64,000 bases of DNA from Hemibagrus wyckioides (lineage: Eukaryota; Chordata; Actinopteri; Siluriformes; Bagridae). A program made the translations under genes and the position numbers. The notes below the pieces were generated by a model that did not search any database, had not been told where the DNA came from, and saw only the letters and a program-made list of their open reading frames with translations. This document shows, piece after piece, positions 12,301-24,453 of the stretch. Positions within the stretch are counted from its first letter, which is position 1; each line of letters starts with the position of its first letter. Location: positions 12,538,199 to 12,602,198 of the forward strand of contig NC_080713.1 in the NCBI RefSeq assembly GCF_019097595.1. Direction: 5' to 3'.

Positions 12301-15300
12301 AATGCTAAGAGGAAAGGCATGGCAGAATGTAAGGTAGAGCAAAAGTGTGTGCGCGCATGTGCGCAGAGAGGGAGCAGTTTCACTGGATTACAAGGTGTTC
12401 CAATAGAGCTGAACAGTCAGGTTTTGGAGGTAAAAAGACACTAATATATGCCACAGCTACTCTGATTGTTAGCAGTAACATACAAAGAATGACTCAGATT
12501 GTTGACATTGACAAAAATTGATGGAGAACTCATTAACCAGTCTAGTTTCAACATAATTATTATTGGTAGTAGTATTTAAATATACACTACCGCTCAAAAG
12601 TTTGGGATCACTCAAAAATGTTATTGTTTTCCAAGGAAACACACACAAAATTAGTCTGAATAGAAAATATTGCAAAAAAAATAATGCAAAAGAACAGGAC
12701 ATGCTGACATGTCAGAGTTAGAAATAATGATTTTGATGGAAATGATGAATGTTTTCTTCAAACTTTGCCTTCATCAAAAAACACCTTTTGCAGCAATTAC
12801 AGGCCGGGCATTCTAGCTGTCAATTTTTCAAGATAATCTGATGAGATTTCACCCTATGCATCCTGGAGCTTATCCCTCAAGATGGATTAGCTTGATAGAG
12901 TCTTCATCCAGAGCTGAAATCAAGCTGAAATATGCAAGTGATCCCAAACTTTTCAGTGGTAGTGTAAATAAATATATATTTATATATTTTAAAAAAGTAA
13001 ATAAAAATGCCGGTGAGGAATTTAAAGCAAGTCTCTCATTTATTTCTCTAGGACGTATGTAAATGTCATTTTAGCCAAACAAATAAAAAATAAATGAAAA
13101 TAATATAATATAAATAATTTACAAAACACTGCAATACATATATAAACATATCACTTTATTGTACTCTTTTACACTTTGTCACATTTCAGTTCCTTTATTT
13201 ATTTATTTACTTACTTATATTTTGTTGGAATATTAAAGTTATTCAGCTCACATTGGGCTGAATTTATCGAGTGATTGGCTAATCCTTTGCTGTCACTTAC
13301 TTTTTGCTAGGACAGGGCAGTACTCTGGCATCTGCTGGAAAACTTACGATAATTTTCAGGCAGATGGAACCACAGGGTAGGCCTTTGTGAGTTCTGAGAT
13401 GCAATGCTTGCTTTAGCTTTTCAAACAAACTTTAACAGCTGATACTTTGACCATCATCGACTCCAAAATTCCAAAAGATTTATTCCAAAATGAAATCAGT
13501 GCAGAAACATAGAAACCTAGTATTATGATATAAAAAAATTAACTTAAATGTCAAGTTATCATTCTATAAAAATACTTTTTTTATTGACACGTGTATATGT
13601 ATTGCTGCATCTATTAATTTTAGTATTTATATCAAGCCATATTTATTTATTTATTTAGTTAAGGCTAAATTGTCATTTCATATTTTGGGGAACTGGGGGG
13701 AAAGTGTGCACAGCATGGGAAATTACATTGATGAATCGAGTAGCTGATCTCAGATTTTTGCTGATAAACAAAGGCTGAATATCTATTTTGCCATTTAATG
13801 TAATCTTACATAATCTAATTTGCAGCAGCCTATGGAATCTGCATTCGCCAGTTTTGCATTTATGCTGTTACACTAGACAGTAAAAGCTCTGAGAGAGTAA
13901 GCTGGTTTATTGTTTCCCCAGTCCATAAACCAGCATCAATATTCTTCACTCCTCATACATTCCAGACTAAAACGATGGAAAGTGAAGAGCATTGGCACTA
14001 GAACAGTACATAATATACTAAGTTGCTTGTACACAAAATTACAATATATAAACTATATTTAAAAAATTATTTGCAATGCTTAATGTGATATAGTTTATTC
14101 TTTTTGTAAAAGTTAATTACAGTTTTGCACTCCCATTTTCCTAAATATTTTTTGCAACAAGGTGGTTAGTTTTTTTAATGTACTAAACTCTATTTTTAGA
14201 TGTCTACATGATTGTCTACAAGAAAATGAATAGGAAATTTACTTCCTGAACCAAAGTCGTATAAAATGGTCAGTCACTGTTCAGCTCTATATGCAGTAGT
14301 GCCAGCAACAAGTGGGTGGGGCTTAGTGCAGAGCACAAGCTCATCTACCTTCTTAACCAATGCTGCCATGTCAGCAGGGCCAAGGGAAGGACTCGCATTC
14401 TCCCCTGGGTGAGTTTCAGTTAATAGGCCATCATGGGCTGTAGGGGCGGAACCAGAGCTGCCACCGCTGACGATAACAGATGCAGGTACACCCACAGAGG
14501 CAGGTGGGTCTTTCCCTGCTTGGTGCTGCTGATCCTGACATGAGCACATTTATCAGGTCAGGAAGGGAGAGGTAAAACAGTAATCCATACTAGGGAATGT
14601 TTAGCAGGGCTCTACATTGACAAAACCTTCAGATATAACAGACATACATAAATCTCATGTAGATTTGCATGTCTGCATGGATGCTACGCTATGCATTAAA
14701 TCTGACTAGTGGACATGGGCCTAGAATAAAGTCTTTTTTTTCCCTGCTAAAGTTAGATTGTTAGATAATGCACATATCTTACATACATCAAAAATAAAGA
14801 TTAAAATAAAAATAAGATTACACCAACCTGCTGCAGGAACATCTGCACAGGCTCCTGGCTAAGGATAATGCTGGAGCTTGGAGGAGTGAACAACACCTTT
14901 CCTGGACTGTGTTGGACCTGGGAGGCTAAGCCCACTGTGCTCACAGAGGATGTAGATGTAGTTACTGTAGAAGATGGAGATGTAGAAGATGGAATCAACA
15001 TAGTGGCTGTAACTGAAGGACCTGTCTGGACAGTAAGGATAGAGGGTTGGGGTTGGGTTTGAGCTGCTTGCTCAGTGGAGGTACCCATTTCAGTCATGCT
15101 CTCATTTGGTTGGCACTGGGGCATGGTTGCTATACCAGCGCTGCTGCTTCCAGTAACAACACCAGCCTGCTGTTGAAGGGCTGGCTGCAAACTTACAGCT
15201 GGACTGAGGCCCTCTATTGACAAGGAACTCTGTATAGGCATGCCTTGTATAACAGTTTGAACATGTCCTGTAACTGGATGGGCTTGATTTTGGGACTGGG

Positions 15301-18300
15301 CTAGAGAAACAGGCATCTGGAACAGTGTGGGGTGGCCCATCTGACCCGGCTGGAGCTGTATGGATCCAGAAAGAATGTGGGCAGCACCAGGATGACCTTG
15401 AGGGGCCAATACCTGTCCTAGATTTATATTCTGATTGGTTGCCAAGATCTGATTGGCCGCAATAATTTGTCCACCTGGCCCAGAACTGGTAATAATGTGT
15501 CCACCAGTTTGCTGGGCCAGGATTTGACCTCCAGTCTGGAGCTGAGGCAGGAGGAACTGATGATTCTGCCCTTGTAGGACAGCCTGGGATGGGATGACAA
15601 TGCTGCCTTGCTGATTTAGCACATGAACACTAAGAGGCTTGCCTGATGCAGGATTGCTGTGTTGCTTAAACAGGGCTTGGGGGAACTGTGTCCCTTGTGT
15701 GGTGGTCTGTGTACTCAGTACTACATTTGAACTTGGCTTGCCAGTAAGGAAGGCTACATTCTGAGCTGCAGATGCTGGGACTTGCTGCACCCCTAGAGCT
15801 TTATTGGCATCATTTTGCAATGTATGTGTGGCTGGCAGTTGCTGCTGTTGTTTGAAGGATTTTGGTTGGATGGCACTCCCTTGGGGAGGTTTGGGCTGTA
15901 TTGGAGTTGGTGTCCGTTGGATGATGACATTCTGCATGACTTGGTTTTGAGTCTGAGATTGAGTTCCTGTATTTAAAGGACCACGAGCAAATCCCACTAT
16001 ACCACTTGGTGCAGCCATTGTGGTACCACTGCTGTTGGTATTAGTGCTGCTGACACAAATAGCTGGGCCATTCAGTGATGGAGAACCTAGTGTGGCCTTG
16101 CCTCCCTGAATCAAAAGTCCCCCTCCAGAGCTAAGCACAGACCCTCCAAGACCAGCCTGGGCCCCAGCACTTGCAGCATCAAGTCCAGGCTGGTGCAGAG
16201 GATAGCCACCCATGGTTTTGGTCAGGATGTGCTGCCCTGATGGATTGATAGTCATTACAGTGGATTGGCCCACAACTTGAATCTGTCCAATGCCCAAATG
16301 TCCAGACTGGCTTCCATTTGGTAGGGTTTGAAGACTTGAAATGGGTTGAAGGGTCACATTTCCTAGTCCAACTTGCTGCATAAATGGCTGGACATTGATG
16401 GCTTTGTTCATGACCTGGGGTTGAAGCTGCATCCCCTGGTGTGCCAGAACTGAGCCAAGCATATCGGTGGTTGCACTGGAAGGTGTGGTAGTGGTGCCCT
16501 GGCCAGGAAAGATTTGTGTAGTTCCTGCAATGCCCACCCCAGGCATACTAGTATCAGGCAGTGGTTGGACCACCTGTGTTAGACTAGTTAGCCCAAATGA
16601 GCTGAGGTCTAGCTCAGCCTCTGCTTCTTGAAGGCTCTGCTCTGTGATATTGGCTTCTGCCAGACTCTGCTGCAGAATATCACAAGGCTCATGATTTGAC
16701 CCAACCCCATTGCTTTCACCGTCGCCTTCTTCTGGTGAGGCCCCAAGGATGTCATCGTCTTCTAGAAAGTCCAAATCAACACTGACTCGCGGAAGCCCAG
16801 ATGGCTCACTCGTCGACAGCTGAGCCGGTGGTTGGACTTCAGGAACGTGTTCCTAGAAAAGACAGAAAAGGCAAAATTTTACATGCGGACACTAGACCAT
16901 ATTATTAAGGGAAAAGCAAAGAAAAGGTATGGATGGCTACGTGATGCTGTGCCTCCAGTGGCCTAGTTAGCCCTAGCAATTCATCACTAATGGTTGCTGG
17001 CATGTTTCATTCTGATCTGATGAGTGGGGCTGGAGAAGGCATGCTACGAAAAGAAACACAGACAGAGAAGGTGGGGAAAAGAGGGGAACATACTTACCCC
17101 AGTGCTGGAGAAGAACGAGCTGGACGGGTCACTTGAGCCATCCAAAAGGTCATCAGTGTCCAGCTACAGACAGGCATACCCAGAATAGGACAGACCACCA
17201 CATCACAGACAAGGGCACGAAGGGAGAGGTAGAAAATGCGGAAGGACAAAGAGGCCAAAGTGGAAAAGCAAAGGAGAAGCATAGTGAGGATAGTGTCCAG
17301 ACCCACCAAAGCACAAAAAGCACAACCAAGTTAGCAACAAGACAGTTAAAAAGAAGGGAAAACAGGATGCAAATGATAGGAAATATTAGATTAGTATGTC
17401 AATATTGTGAATTAACGAAAGAGAAATAATAAGGGTGAAATTCCGTGCAATTTTATTCTAAAGAAGATAAAGAAACAGAAGCAAACGTCTGGAGAGGAGC
17501 TGGAGTGGAAGGGAAAATTTATGCTATTGTTTTGTACACACTTTTTTTTGAAAATGTGTGTGATGGTTGAGAGCTACTTTTCAAAAGCCACATTTTAGAG
17601 TGTCCTCACGCCAATAAATCCATTTGCTTAATCATATCATTACTAACACTTTTGGTTTCAATTAGGTTTAATTCCACAGTATATAATTTAATGAACCAAA
17701 AGCAAACAAAATTGGATGAGAGGTGTACGAGAAGATGCCTATTTTATAATTAACTAGTCACTACTTTTAAACATTTGTGTATCAGAATTAGCCTTTATTT
17801 CTTTTTTTGTTGTTGTTGTTCTTCTTCTTCAGTCTAGTATACGTAATCGTATTTTTGCAGCGCTGTACTTTCTCTCATTCTGCACTTCATGGATCATTTT
17901 AACAGCAAATTTAATTCCCACAACCATAAATACACAGACTGGCTTGTTCACTTCACTTGATGGTCATTTTAGGGTTGAATCAATCTCTCTCACTGCAACT
18001 GAACTGTGAGTTTGAGTTTTTTGAGTTTGCTTGCAAGTTGACTGAGAATACCTTGTAGACCCCACAGAGGATTAAATGTCCCATGGTTCGATTTCAGCTG
18101 ATTAAATCATGCAAATGTGAAAGTTCCCTTAATTGTCGAGTTTTGGAATATCACTTGGTTAACTACTACTTTTATAAATTAGTACTCACCTGTGTTTCTG
18201 ATCCATGAAGAAAGTCATTGAGCGCTTGTGGGTCACTGCAAAACAAAAACAACCTCTCAAACTTCATTTCAATTCAATTCAGAAAGTGTAACACGATTTT

Positions 18301-18358
18301 ATGAAGTGTATACTTACCAAATTACATCTAGCAAGCACCTGCCATCTTCATCATCCAT
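6399..18358 (-). CDS. bicra: BRD4-interacting chromatin-remodelling complex-associated protein (BICRA/GLTSCR1)
   Basis: Defining subunit of the non-canonical BAF (ncBAF/GBAF) SWI/SNF remodeller in the nucleus; its GLTSCR domain anchors BRD9-containing complexes. Coding exons (minus): 18318-18358, 18190-18235, 17098-17163, 14828-16852, 14349-14534, 10453-11073, 10087-10276, 9897-9994, 9654-9782, 9489-9538, 9131-9279, 8884-8978, 8683-8785 and 6399-8074; phases close throughout, total 1824 residues (human about 1560). The start MDDEDGRCLLDVI at 18358 matches the human N terminus. DILQQSLAEANITEQSL lies in the 2-kb Gln/Thr-rich exon and VPASVIVS in exon 5. The GLTSCR domain (about residues 1142-1250) includes LLPYHVYQG, LLKRTQAMLDKY and AEMVMIDRMFIQEEK. 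The last exon carries TYEARQRIGLKLKIKQEAG and a run of eight Asp. It is BICRA rather than paralogue BICRAL, which lacks the TYEAR block. The exon 6 donor is GC, not GT. Confidence 0.95.
8194..8241. repeat. Perfect 21-bp inverted repeat in a bicra intron
   Basis: Arms 8194-8214 and 8221-8241 are exact reverse complements separated by the six bases CATTCT. The arms contain TTTAGACTGTGGTC and its complement. It lies in the intron between the last two coding exons. No longer element or flanking target duplication was seen. Confidence 0.9.
9131..9279 (-). other. bicra: bicra exon encoding the core of the GLTSCR domain
   Basis: Reads ILEQLRKLQASVLHPDYSS, then FEDTLCRLLPYHVYQGMAP, the most conserved block between BICRA and BICRAL. 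Acceptor GCGTAG and donor GTAAAG are clear. A short CA repeat sits in the adjoining intron at about 9283-9305. Confidence 0.9.
11740..11895 (-). mobile_element. tRNA-like SINE-type repeat fragment
   Basis: Read on the minus strand it begins GGCTGGTACAATGGTACAGG and continues to GGTTCGAGTTACT, resembling polymerase III A-box and B-box spacing. It then matches the common fish repeat with GGGAGAACAT followed by ACTCCAT. It is decayed, and its far end is not clear. Confidence 0.5.
12583..12966. mobile_element. Tc1/mariner-type MITE (about 384 bp) in bicra intron 5
   Basis: The ends are inverted repeats: the left begins TACACTACCGCTCAAAAGTT, and the right, reverse-complemented, begins TACACTACCACTGAAAAGTT, agreeing at about 28 of 30 positions. 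The terminal TA fits the mariner target duplication. The interior has no transposase and is too short for one. The ends belong to a dispersed fish family that I recognise. Confidence 0.8.
17098..18358 (-). other. bicra: First three coding exons of bicra
   Basis: Exon 1 (18318-18358) encodes 13 residues and splits a Cys codon. Exon 2 (18190-18235) reads DPQALNDFLHGSETQ. Exon 3 (17098-17163) reads LDTDDLLDGSSDP and ends at donor GTAAGT. The ATG lies only five bases inside its exon: acceptor TTTTTTAG ends at 18364, so the 5' UTR must be spliced from an upstream exon. Confidence 0.9.
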
Positions 18359-19853
18359 GTCAACTAAAAAAAAAGAAAGAAAGAATAAATACATAATGAA
18401 ACGACAGTTTATAAACAACAGCCCAAATTGCTCAACATACAGACTGTGCATATCTCTTTCTGTATCTATAAAATATATACAGAGAGAAACTAATATATAC
18501 ATATTTTATAATTTAGACACATAATACAGAGAAAAAAAACACATTGTGCGGTTATGTAACGAAGTGAAAATGGTAATGAAATGAAAAAATTCCCCCCAAA
18601 AAATGTATTTCCAAAAAAACAGACACTATATTAGGATTGTTCTGGTTTTAAAACAAAACCTTTCTACAGCTACTAAGCCTCTCTACAAAAAAAGACCTGC
18701 AGGAAACATAGGACATCTCGGGAAGAAAAGCAAAGGTTATCTCAAAGGCTATTTAAAAAATATTACATTAATAATGATAATAATAATAATAATAATAATA
18801 GATCATGCATTCTGATGGTAAGAACTGAAATACAGCTAAAACTTGGTTTCTTGTGCACTCTACACTAAAGCGCGCGGTGATGGGGGGGGGTTTCCTCCAC
18901 ATTCGCTCAAAACAAATGATAAATAGCCCACTCTTACACAGAGGTTAAACTACCACGCATAATGTATATGAAACTAACTCACCATAACAATCTAATTTAC
19001 TGAGTTTGGAGGTAACTGCAGCAACCTGTTTCGGTCCTAGCCACTTAGGATATCTTTAAACGCAATCGATCAAAACTACAAAAAGAAGATGAGGTAGGCG
19101 GGGACCCAACCTTGCTAGTTCAAGAATAACCTGCAGACAGCAGCCTATCAGACCGGTTATGTTCAACGTAGACCACAGTTGTGATCTCTTTCACGCATAA
19201 AAAAGAGCATCCCACATCGAGGAAAGGGCAAAGCAATACATGAATGGAGACTCTGGACCTCTAGGATACGGCGGTTGTACTTAGCTTTGCACTACAACTA
19301 CAACTTGTACAAAATACCTATTGGTGCAATCCAATTCCTTCTGTTTGTGGGCATTTAAAATAAGGTCTTGCTCATCTCTTCTACCATTTATTTCCATCCT
19401 TGCAAAGAAGCCACACAGATCGTTTTCTGTAATTTCACTTAGCTGAACCTAGCTAGCTGACTAGCAGTAAATTTGCGTTAACTGCTTTAGGCGCAGTACA
19501 AATAAAGCTTACAATAACTAAGTACCAGTACAAGGTATTTGTTGTACACCACCGCTCCACAAAAACACAACCATGACCAATGGATATCATGTGATTATCT
19601 AGCAATATAAGCAACTGCGTAGCCTATTATCTTTATCCTGGCTAAATATGAGTTTATGTTGGAATAGTCTTGGACCAGAGGGTATGCTTGGGAATTCGTT
19701 GTAAAATTAATCTATTCGCCGACTCATGCAGGAATTCGGCTATATGAACATGGTAGAGGTGAAGTTTGTGACTCACGTGCAGACTGCAAACGCTGCAGCT
19801 TTACAGTAGTTATTCAGATTTATAGAGAAATTGCTATATTGTAACAAACTCAC
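18359..19853 (-). other. Probable bicra 5' UTR intron
   Basis: About 1.5 kb between the acceptor at 18364 and the donor at 19853. It contains an (ATA)n run near 18775-18800 and a short G-run near 18885. No coding exon was seen. Confidence 0.55.
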
Positions 19854-19960
19854 CCGAGATGATAGAGGTACAAGCAGCGCGGGGTCTCCAGAACAGCCCT
19901 GCACGGGCTCCGCCTCAGGACCCAATCACAGAGCCCAGAAACAGGAAAAGGCGCCCGGCG
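19854..19960 (-). promoter_or_regulatory. bicra: Candidate bicra non-coding first exon and CpG-rich promoter
   Basis: A short GC- and CpG-rich island in AT-rich DNA. Read leftwards it ends CATCTCGG followed by donor GTGAGTTTG at 19853. A CCAAT box is at 19922-19926 on the plus strand, with GGCGCCCGGCG beside it near 19950. The bicra start codon is five bases inside an exon with a good acceptor, so an upstream UTR exon is required and this is the best candidate. The transcription start is not determined. Confidence 0.5.
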
Positions 19961-20384
19961 TATTTGCCTGATGGATAAACGTTTAAGCGTCTACACTATT
20001 GCTACATCAACCATTTCTGTCGACACTTGAATGCCTATTAAAGTTTTTACAGTTTTATAAATGAAAACGTCGGTTAAATGGATTTTAATGACGCTCATTA
20101 CATTTTAAAACGGTAGTTGATATTGATCCATTGATCAATATGATAGGTTTGTGTAGGATAGGTTTGTCATTGAGCATTAATAAGAAATTATATATCAGCA
20201 TATATCAGCGTTGATAAAGGCAATTTAATTTAACTAATCAGTATAACTATTAGGCTTTTTTTATATTTGTTTACATTACACATGCCACAATGGCTAATGC
20301 CACAGATGTTTATTTTTTAATGTATGGTTGGGCCTATTTTCCTTTTTAAACAATTGCTGATGTGTAGATGAAAAAACAATATAT

Positions 20385-20443
<59 letters not shown>

Positions 20444-22640
20444 GTATGTATGTAAATATATATATATATTATATATAGTATATTATATACGATTTGAATG
20501 CTAACAGGTATGTACCTGAAGTCAAAGACCTCCACCTGAAGCACTGAAACATTTACATTGATTTTAACCCTAAAAAATTGGTGTCTTTATCAGGCCAAGG
20601 CCAAGACTGATTGTATTATTACTGATTATCTTTACTATTTATATATACTTCTTAATTTTCGAATATCAATTTGTCAGTTTTTAAAGTGAAATAGTAATAT
20701 GACTATTTTCTGAGGAATATAATGGATGAGATGGTCTTCCTCATTTTTTTTTGGTTTACTGTAGCACCCCCTATTGCACTCATTTGAATTTGGAATAACA
20801 TCATGGCTGTGATTAGGTCACAAGCACAAGCCAAATGTGACTGTCATAGACTTCAGTCTCACAATAATACAAGACTTTGAATGTGATATTGTACAAAAAA
20901 AGAAAAACATAATGCAAAACTACAAACAAGGGTCTTGTTTATTAAGCTAGATACAAATGGGTTTATTCTTTTAAATCATAATAAGCATTTGTAAAAATTT
21001 AGCATTCCTGAAAATCCTGTAAATTTGGAAAATGTTTGTATCCTACTCATGCTCAAGAGTGTGTATACATTTACACATAAGAAGGCTAACTAATAAAAAT
21101 CTGGATTTGCTCAACTGCAACTCATAAAACCTCACAGTTAAGTCTTTGTTCTTGAAATCAAGTATTTTCCAGTTTACATACAGTGGCCCTAAAATACTGT
21201 TGTAGGAGGCAAAGTATTGGAGTATTCACTTCTGTGAACATTTAATGTATTTTGCATATGGGAATCTGTATTGTATACTGCATATTTGTGTTGTTCCGCA
21301 GTGGATTTAATGTTGGACTGCTCACCAAGGATTAATCTTTATGGAATCCCATGGGGGTGATATCCCAATAAAATCACAGGGTGAGCCAAACAAGCCAACT
21401 TTTCTTACATAGGACAGTTTAAATCTGCATGCAGCATTTTGCGTGAAAGCACGATATATTACATTTCACTGTTGAAAACAGCCGATATTTTATGTCTCCT
21501 TCATAAAGTAGATGGCTGACAGTTATCAGCAATATAAGAGGTGGCCCCTAGCTAGCTATTTGTGTTTCATTGTGAAACAATCTCTTTTTTCTACTTGTAT
21601 TTAGTCTTATTCTAACTACATAGTGCACAGCTAACAGTTTATGGGCAGCTTTCTAACAAGGCTAATGGATGGTGCAATATTTACACTACTCAGGGAAGAA
21701 AAAGGAACCAGCATCTGTTGACCTGCTGATGGTGCTATAGCAAAACCATCTGCCAGTTAATTTTAAGTGGCACCTGACAGGTTTTACAAGTTCAACAAGC
21801 ATATCCCTTGGCAAATACAAAAGAAAACAAGTTAAATGTCTTGTCTGATTCGTTTGCAATTTACACTGTTTAGAACAGCCCACTATAATTTACAATAATT
21901 TGCATAATATTAATAACATACATTGTTGGTCTGTGACATATCTTTTTGTTAAAATTTTTAGGAGAGTGTGAAACTTATTAATAAACTTGTTTAACCATGT
22001 TGGATTTTGTGAAAAATATGGCCATCACATGATAGTGTTCTACAAGGAATTTGCATGTATGGCAAAGGATTCTGAGAAGATATGCATACATTGAAAAGTG
22101 GCAGGCTTAAGATGAAATAGAAATTTCTCAGAAACTAAAAGTCTGATCGTGCTGAAATTTGGTATGCTAAGCTGTAATTTTTTAATTAAGGCCCATCAGT
22201 GTCTTTTTTATATTCATTACTGACAAATCATAGTCACCATCAGCCAATCAGGTTTTAACATGCATTTGACAAAGTTCACATAAATCTACTGTCATGAAAC
22301 TTGATAGGTAGTTTCAGAGACAGACACAGGATTAGTTTATGCAGTCTTAATCAAGCTGCCCACTGTCAGGTGATTTTTCACTGGGTTTAGAGTTCTATTA
22401 AAATAGCTGTTAAACTCTAGAGCAGCATAGTTAATTACATTCTAATGATCATCATCATTACATTATTTGTAAAGTCTTTTCAAAATGTTTTCAAAATGTC
22501 TTTTTTCTCTTTTGATTGTACCCCAAAAGAGTTGTTTTGAGCCATTTTGCTAATTGACAACCCTGATAAACGTAAAATAAAATAAAATATATGTAAGAAA
22601 ATATGTATTTGTCTAATGTTATATAACTATACACTGATTG
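19961..22640. other. Intergenic, no gene seen
   Basis: AT-rich sequence upstream of bicra. It contains a TCTA microsatellite and a TATA-rich patch around 20457-20490. Short open frames have no recognisable protein and no splice support. Confidence 0.6.
20385..20443. repeat. (TCTA)n tetranucleotide microsatellite
   Basis: About 14 nearly perfect TCTA units, followed by TGTATG and a TA-rich stretch. Confidence 0.95.
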
Positions 22641-22644
22641 ATTT

Positions 22645-22725
22645 TTATTCAATTCAATTTATTTTTATAGTGCTGTTAACAATGGACATTGTCTCAAAGC
22701 AGTTTTTCTGAAGTATAGAAATATA
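22645..22725 (-). mobile_element. LINE/SINE-type 3' tail fragment
   Basis: Begins with ATTCAATTCAATTTAT, then a TATAGTGCTGTTAACAATGG block. This is the reverse complement of the same tail type seen at 29600-29683, ending in ATTGA-like repeats. Confidence 0.6.
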
Positions 22726-22860
22726 CAGCTCTGGAAAAAATAAGAGACCACTGCAAAATCAGTTTCTTATGTTTTTTTCTTACAGGTGCATGTATTGGTG
22801 AGATGAACAGTTTTGTTTCATTTTTAAATTATTTTATTAAATGTACTTTATGTATTCTGC
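22726..22860. mobile_element. Isolated Tc1 terminal inverted repeat
   Basis: Starts ACAGCTCTGGAAAAAATAAG and then AGACCACTGC, the end sequence of a widespread fish Tc1 family. A related end in reverse lies at about 50330-50412. No transposase of this family follows directly, so this is a fragment. Confidence 0.6.
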
Positions 22861-23354
22861 TGTTATTATAAATGAGACATATAGCTAGCGCACTGTGTAG
22901 ACAAACTGTAAAGACATTGCAACAGTAAAATCTGAAACCAAATGAAATTCATCCCTCCTTCAGTCAGGTGCTGAACAAAGAAAAGTTTTTAAGAAAATGT
23001 TTTTAAGATGTAGGCATGACATTACTATGTTTTTGTTCCGCGTTGTTTCTAGGTCCCTTAGGTCCCCTTTTTTCTGCGCTACAGTAAGCATACTTTAAAA
23101 TAAAGGCATGAACTTAATAATTCATTTTAATTAATAAATATTACACATATTAAAGCAAATTCTAAAATTATAATATTAAATAAATAAATGGCAGGTTATG
23201 AAATAAAATTAGACAATAATAAGAGGTCATTTTTTACTCCCACCAAATTATGCATGATCTTTATCACAAATAATTTACAAACTCAAAAATGAACTTTCGC
23301 TGCAGGAGTCTATAAAAGTGTCCAAGCTTAGAATCTTCACACTGTAAAGTACAG

Positions 23355-24453
23355 GTACTGTACATCTCAAAAAATTAGAATATTATGAAAAAGGTCAATA
23401 TTTTTTGTCTCTCAGTTCAGAAAGTGAAACCCATATATTATATAGATTCATTACACATAGAGTGAAATATTTCAAGCCTTTATTTCTTGAAATTGTGATG
23501 ATTATGGCTTACAGATAAGGAAAACCCAAAATTCTGTGTCTCAGAAAATTAGAATATTGTGAAAAATATTAAAAATTTTCAATTTTGGAAAGTCATGGTG
23601 TTACACCCTAATGAGCTAATTAACTCAAAACACCTGCAAACGTTTCCTGAGTCCTGGGTCAGTAGGCTACACAATCATGGGGAAGACTTGACAGTTGTCC
23701 AAAAGACAGTCATTGACACCCTCCACAAGGTGGGTAAGCCACAAAAGGTCATTGCTAAAGAAGCTGGTTGTTCACAGAGTGCTGTATCCAATCATACAAA
23801 GTTGAGTGGAAGGAAAAAGTGTGGTAGGAAAAGGTGCACCAGCAAAAGGGATAACCGCAACCTTGAGAGGATTGTCAGGCAAAATCCATTCAAGAATTTG
23901 GGGGAGCTTCACAAGAAGTGGACTGAGGCTGGAGTCAGCGCATCAAAAGCCACTACGCACAGACGAATCCTAGACATTGCCTACAAAAGTCGCATTCCTT
24001 GTGTCAAGCCACTCCTGAGAGAAAGAACTGGACTGTTGCTCAGTGGTCCAAAGTCCTCTTTTCAGATGAAAGTAAGTTTTGCATTTCATTTGGAAATCAA
24101 GATGGCCTCCCAGAGTCTGGAGGAAGAGTGGAGAGGCACAGAATCCATGTTGCTTGAAGTCCAGTGTGAAGTTTCCACATTCATTGATGATTTGGGCTGC
24201 CATGTCTTCTGCTGGTGTTGGTCCACTGTGTTTTCTGAAGTCCACAGTCAACGCAGCCATCTACCAGGAAATTTTAGAGCACTTCATACTTCCTTCTGCT
24301 GACAAGCTTTATGGAGATGCTGATTTTATTTTCCAGCAGGACTTGGCACCTGCCCACACTGCCAAAGGTACCAAAAGCTGGTTCAATGACCATGGTGTTA
24401 CTGTGCTTGATTGGCCAGCAAACTTGCCTGACCTGAACCCCACAGATAATCTA
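23355..24453 (+). pseudogene. Decayed Tc1-like element with broken transposase
   Basis: The left inverted repeat begins TACATCTCAAAAAATTAGAA (from about 23362). Transposase frames 23559-24302 and 24079-24549 together cover the helix-turn-helix region (DTLHKVGKPQKVIAKEAG, GCSQSAVSNH) and much of the DDE domain (SAGVGPLCFLKSTVNA, FIFQQDLAPAHTAK, LDWPANLPDLNP). Frameshifts occur near 23690 and 24010-24080. The third acidic residue lies in NPTDNL, where the family has NPIENL. The C-terminal fifth and right end are missing: sequence changes at about 24453 to a BEL/Pao element. Confidence 0.8.

Larger units (their letters stand above)
11074..14348 (-). other. Largest bicra intron (intron 5), with two transposon insertions
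   Basis: Bounded by donor GTAGAT below exon 14349-14534 and an acceptor ending CTCAAG above exon 10453-11073; both exons are phase 0. It holds the SINE-like fragment near 11.8 kb and the Tc1-type MITE at 12.6-13.0 kb. The remainder is AT-rich and shows no coding signal. Confidence 0.8.
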
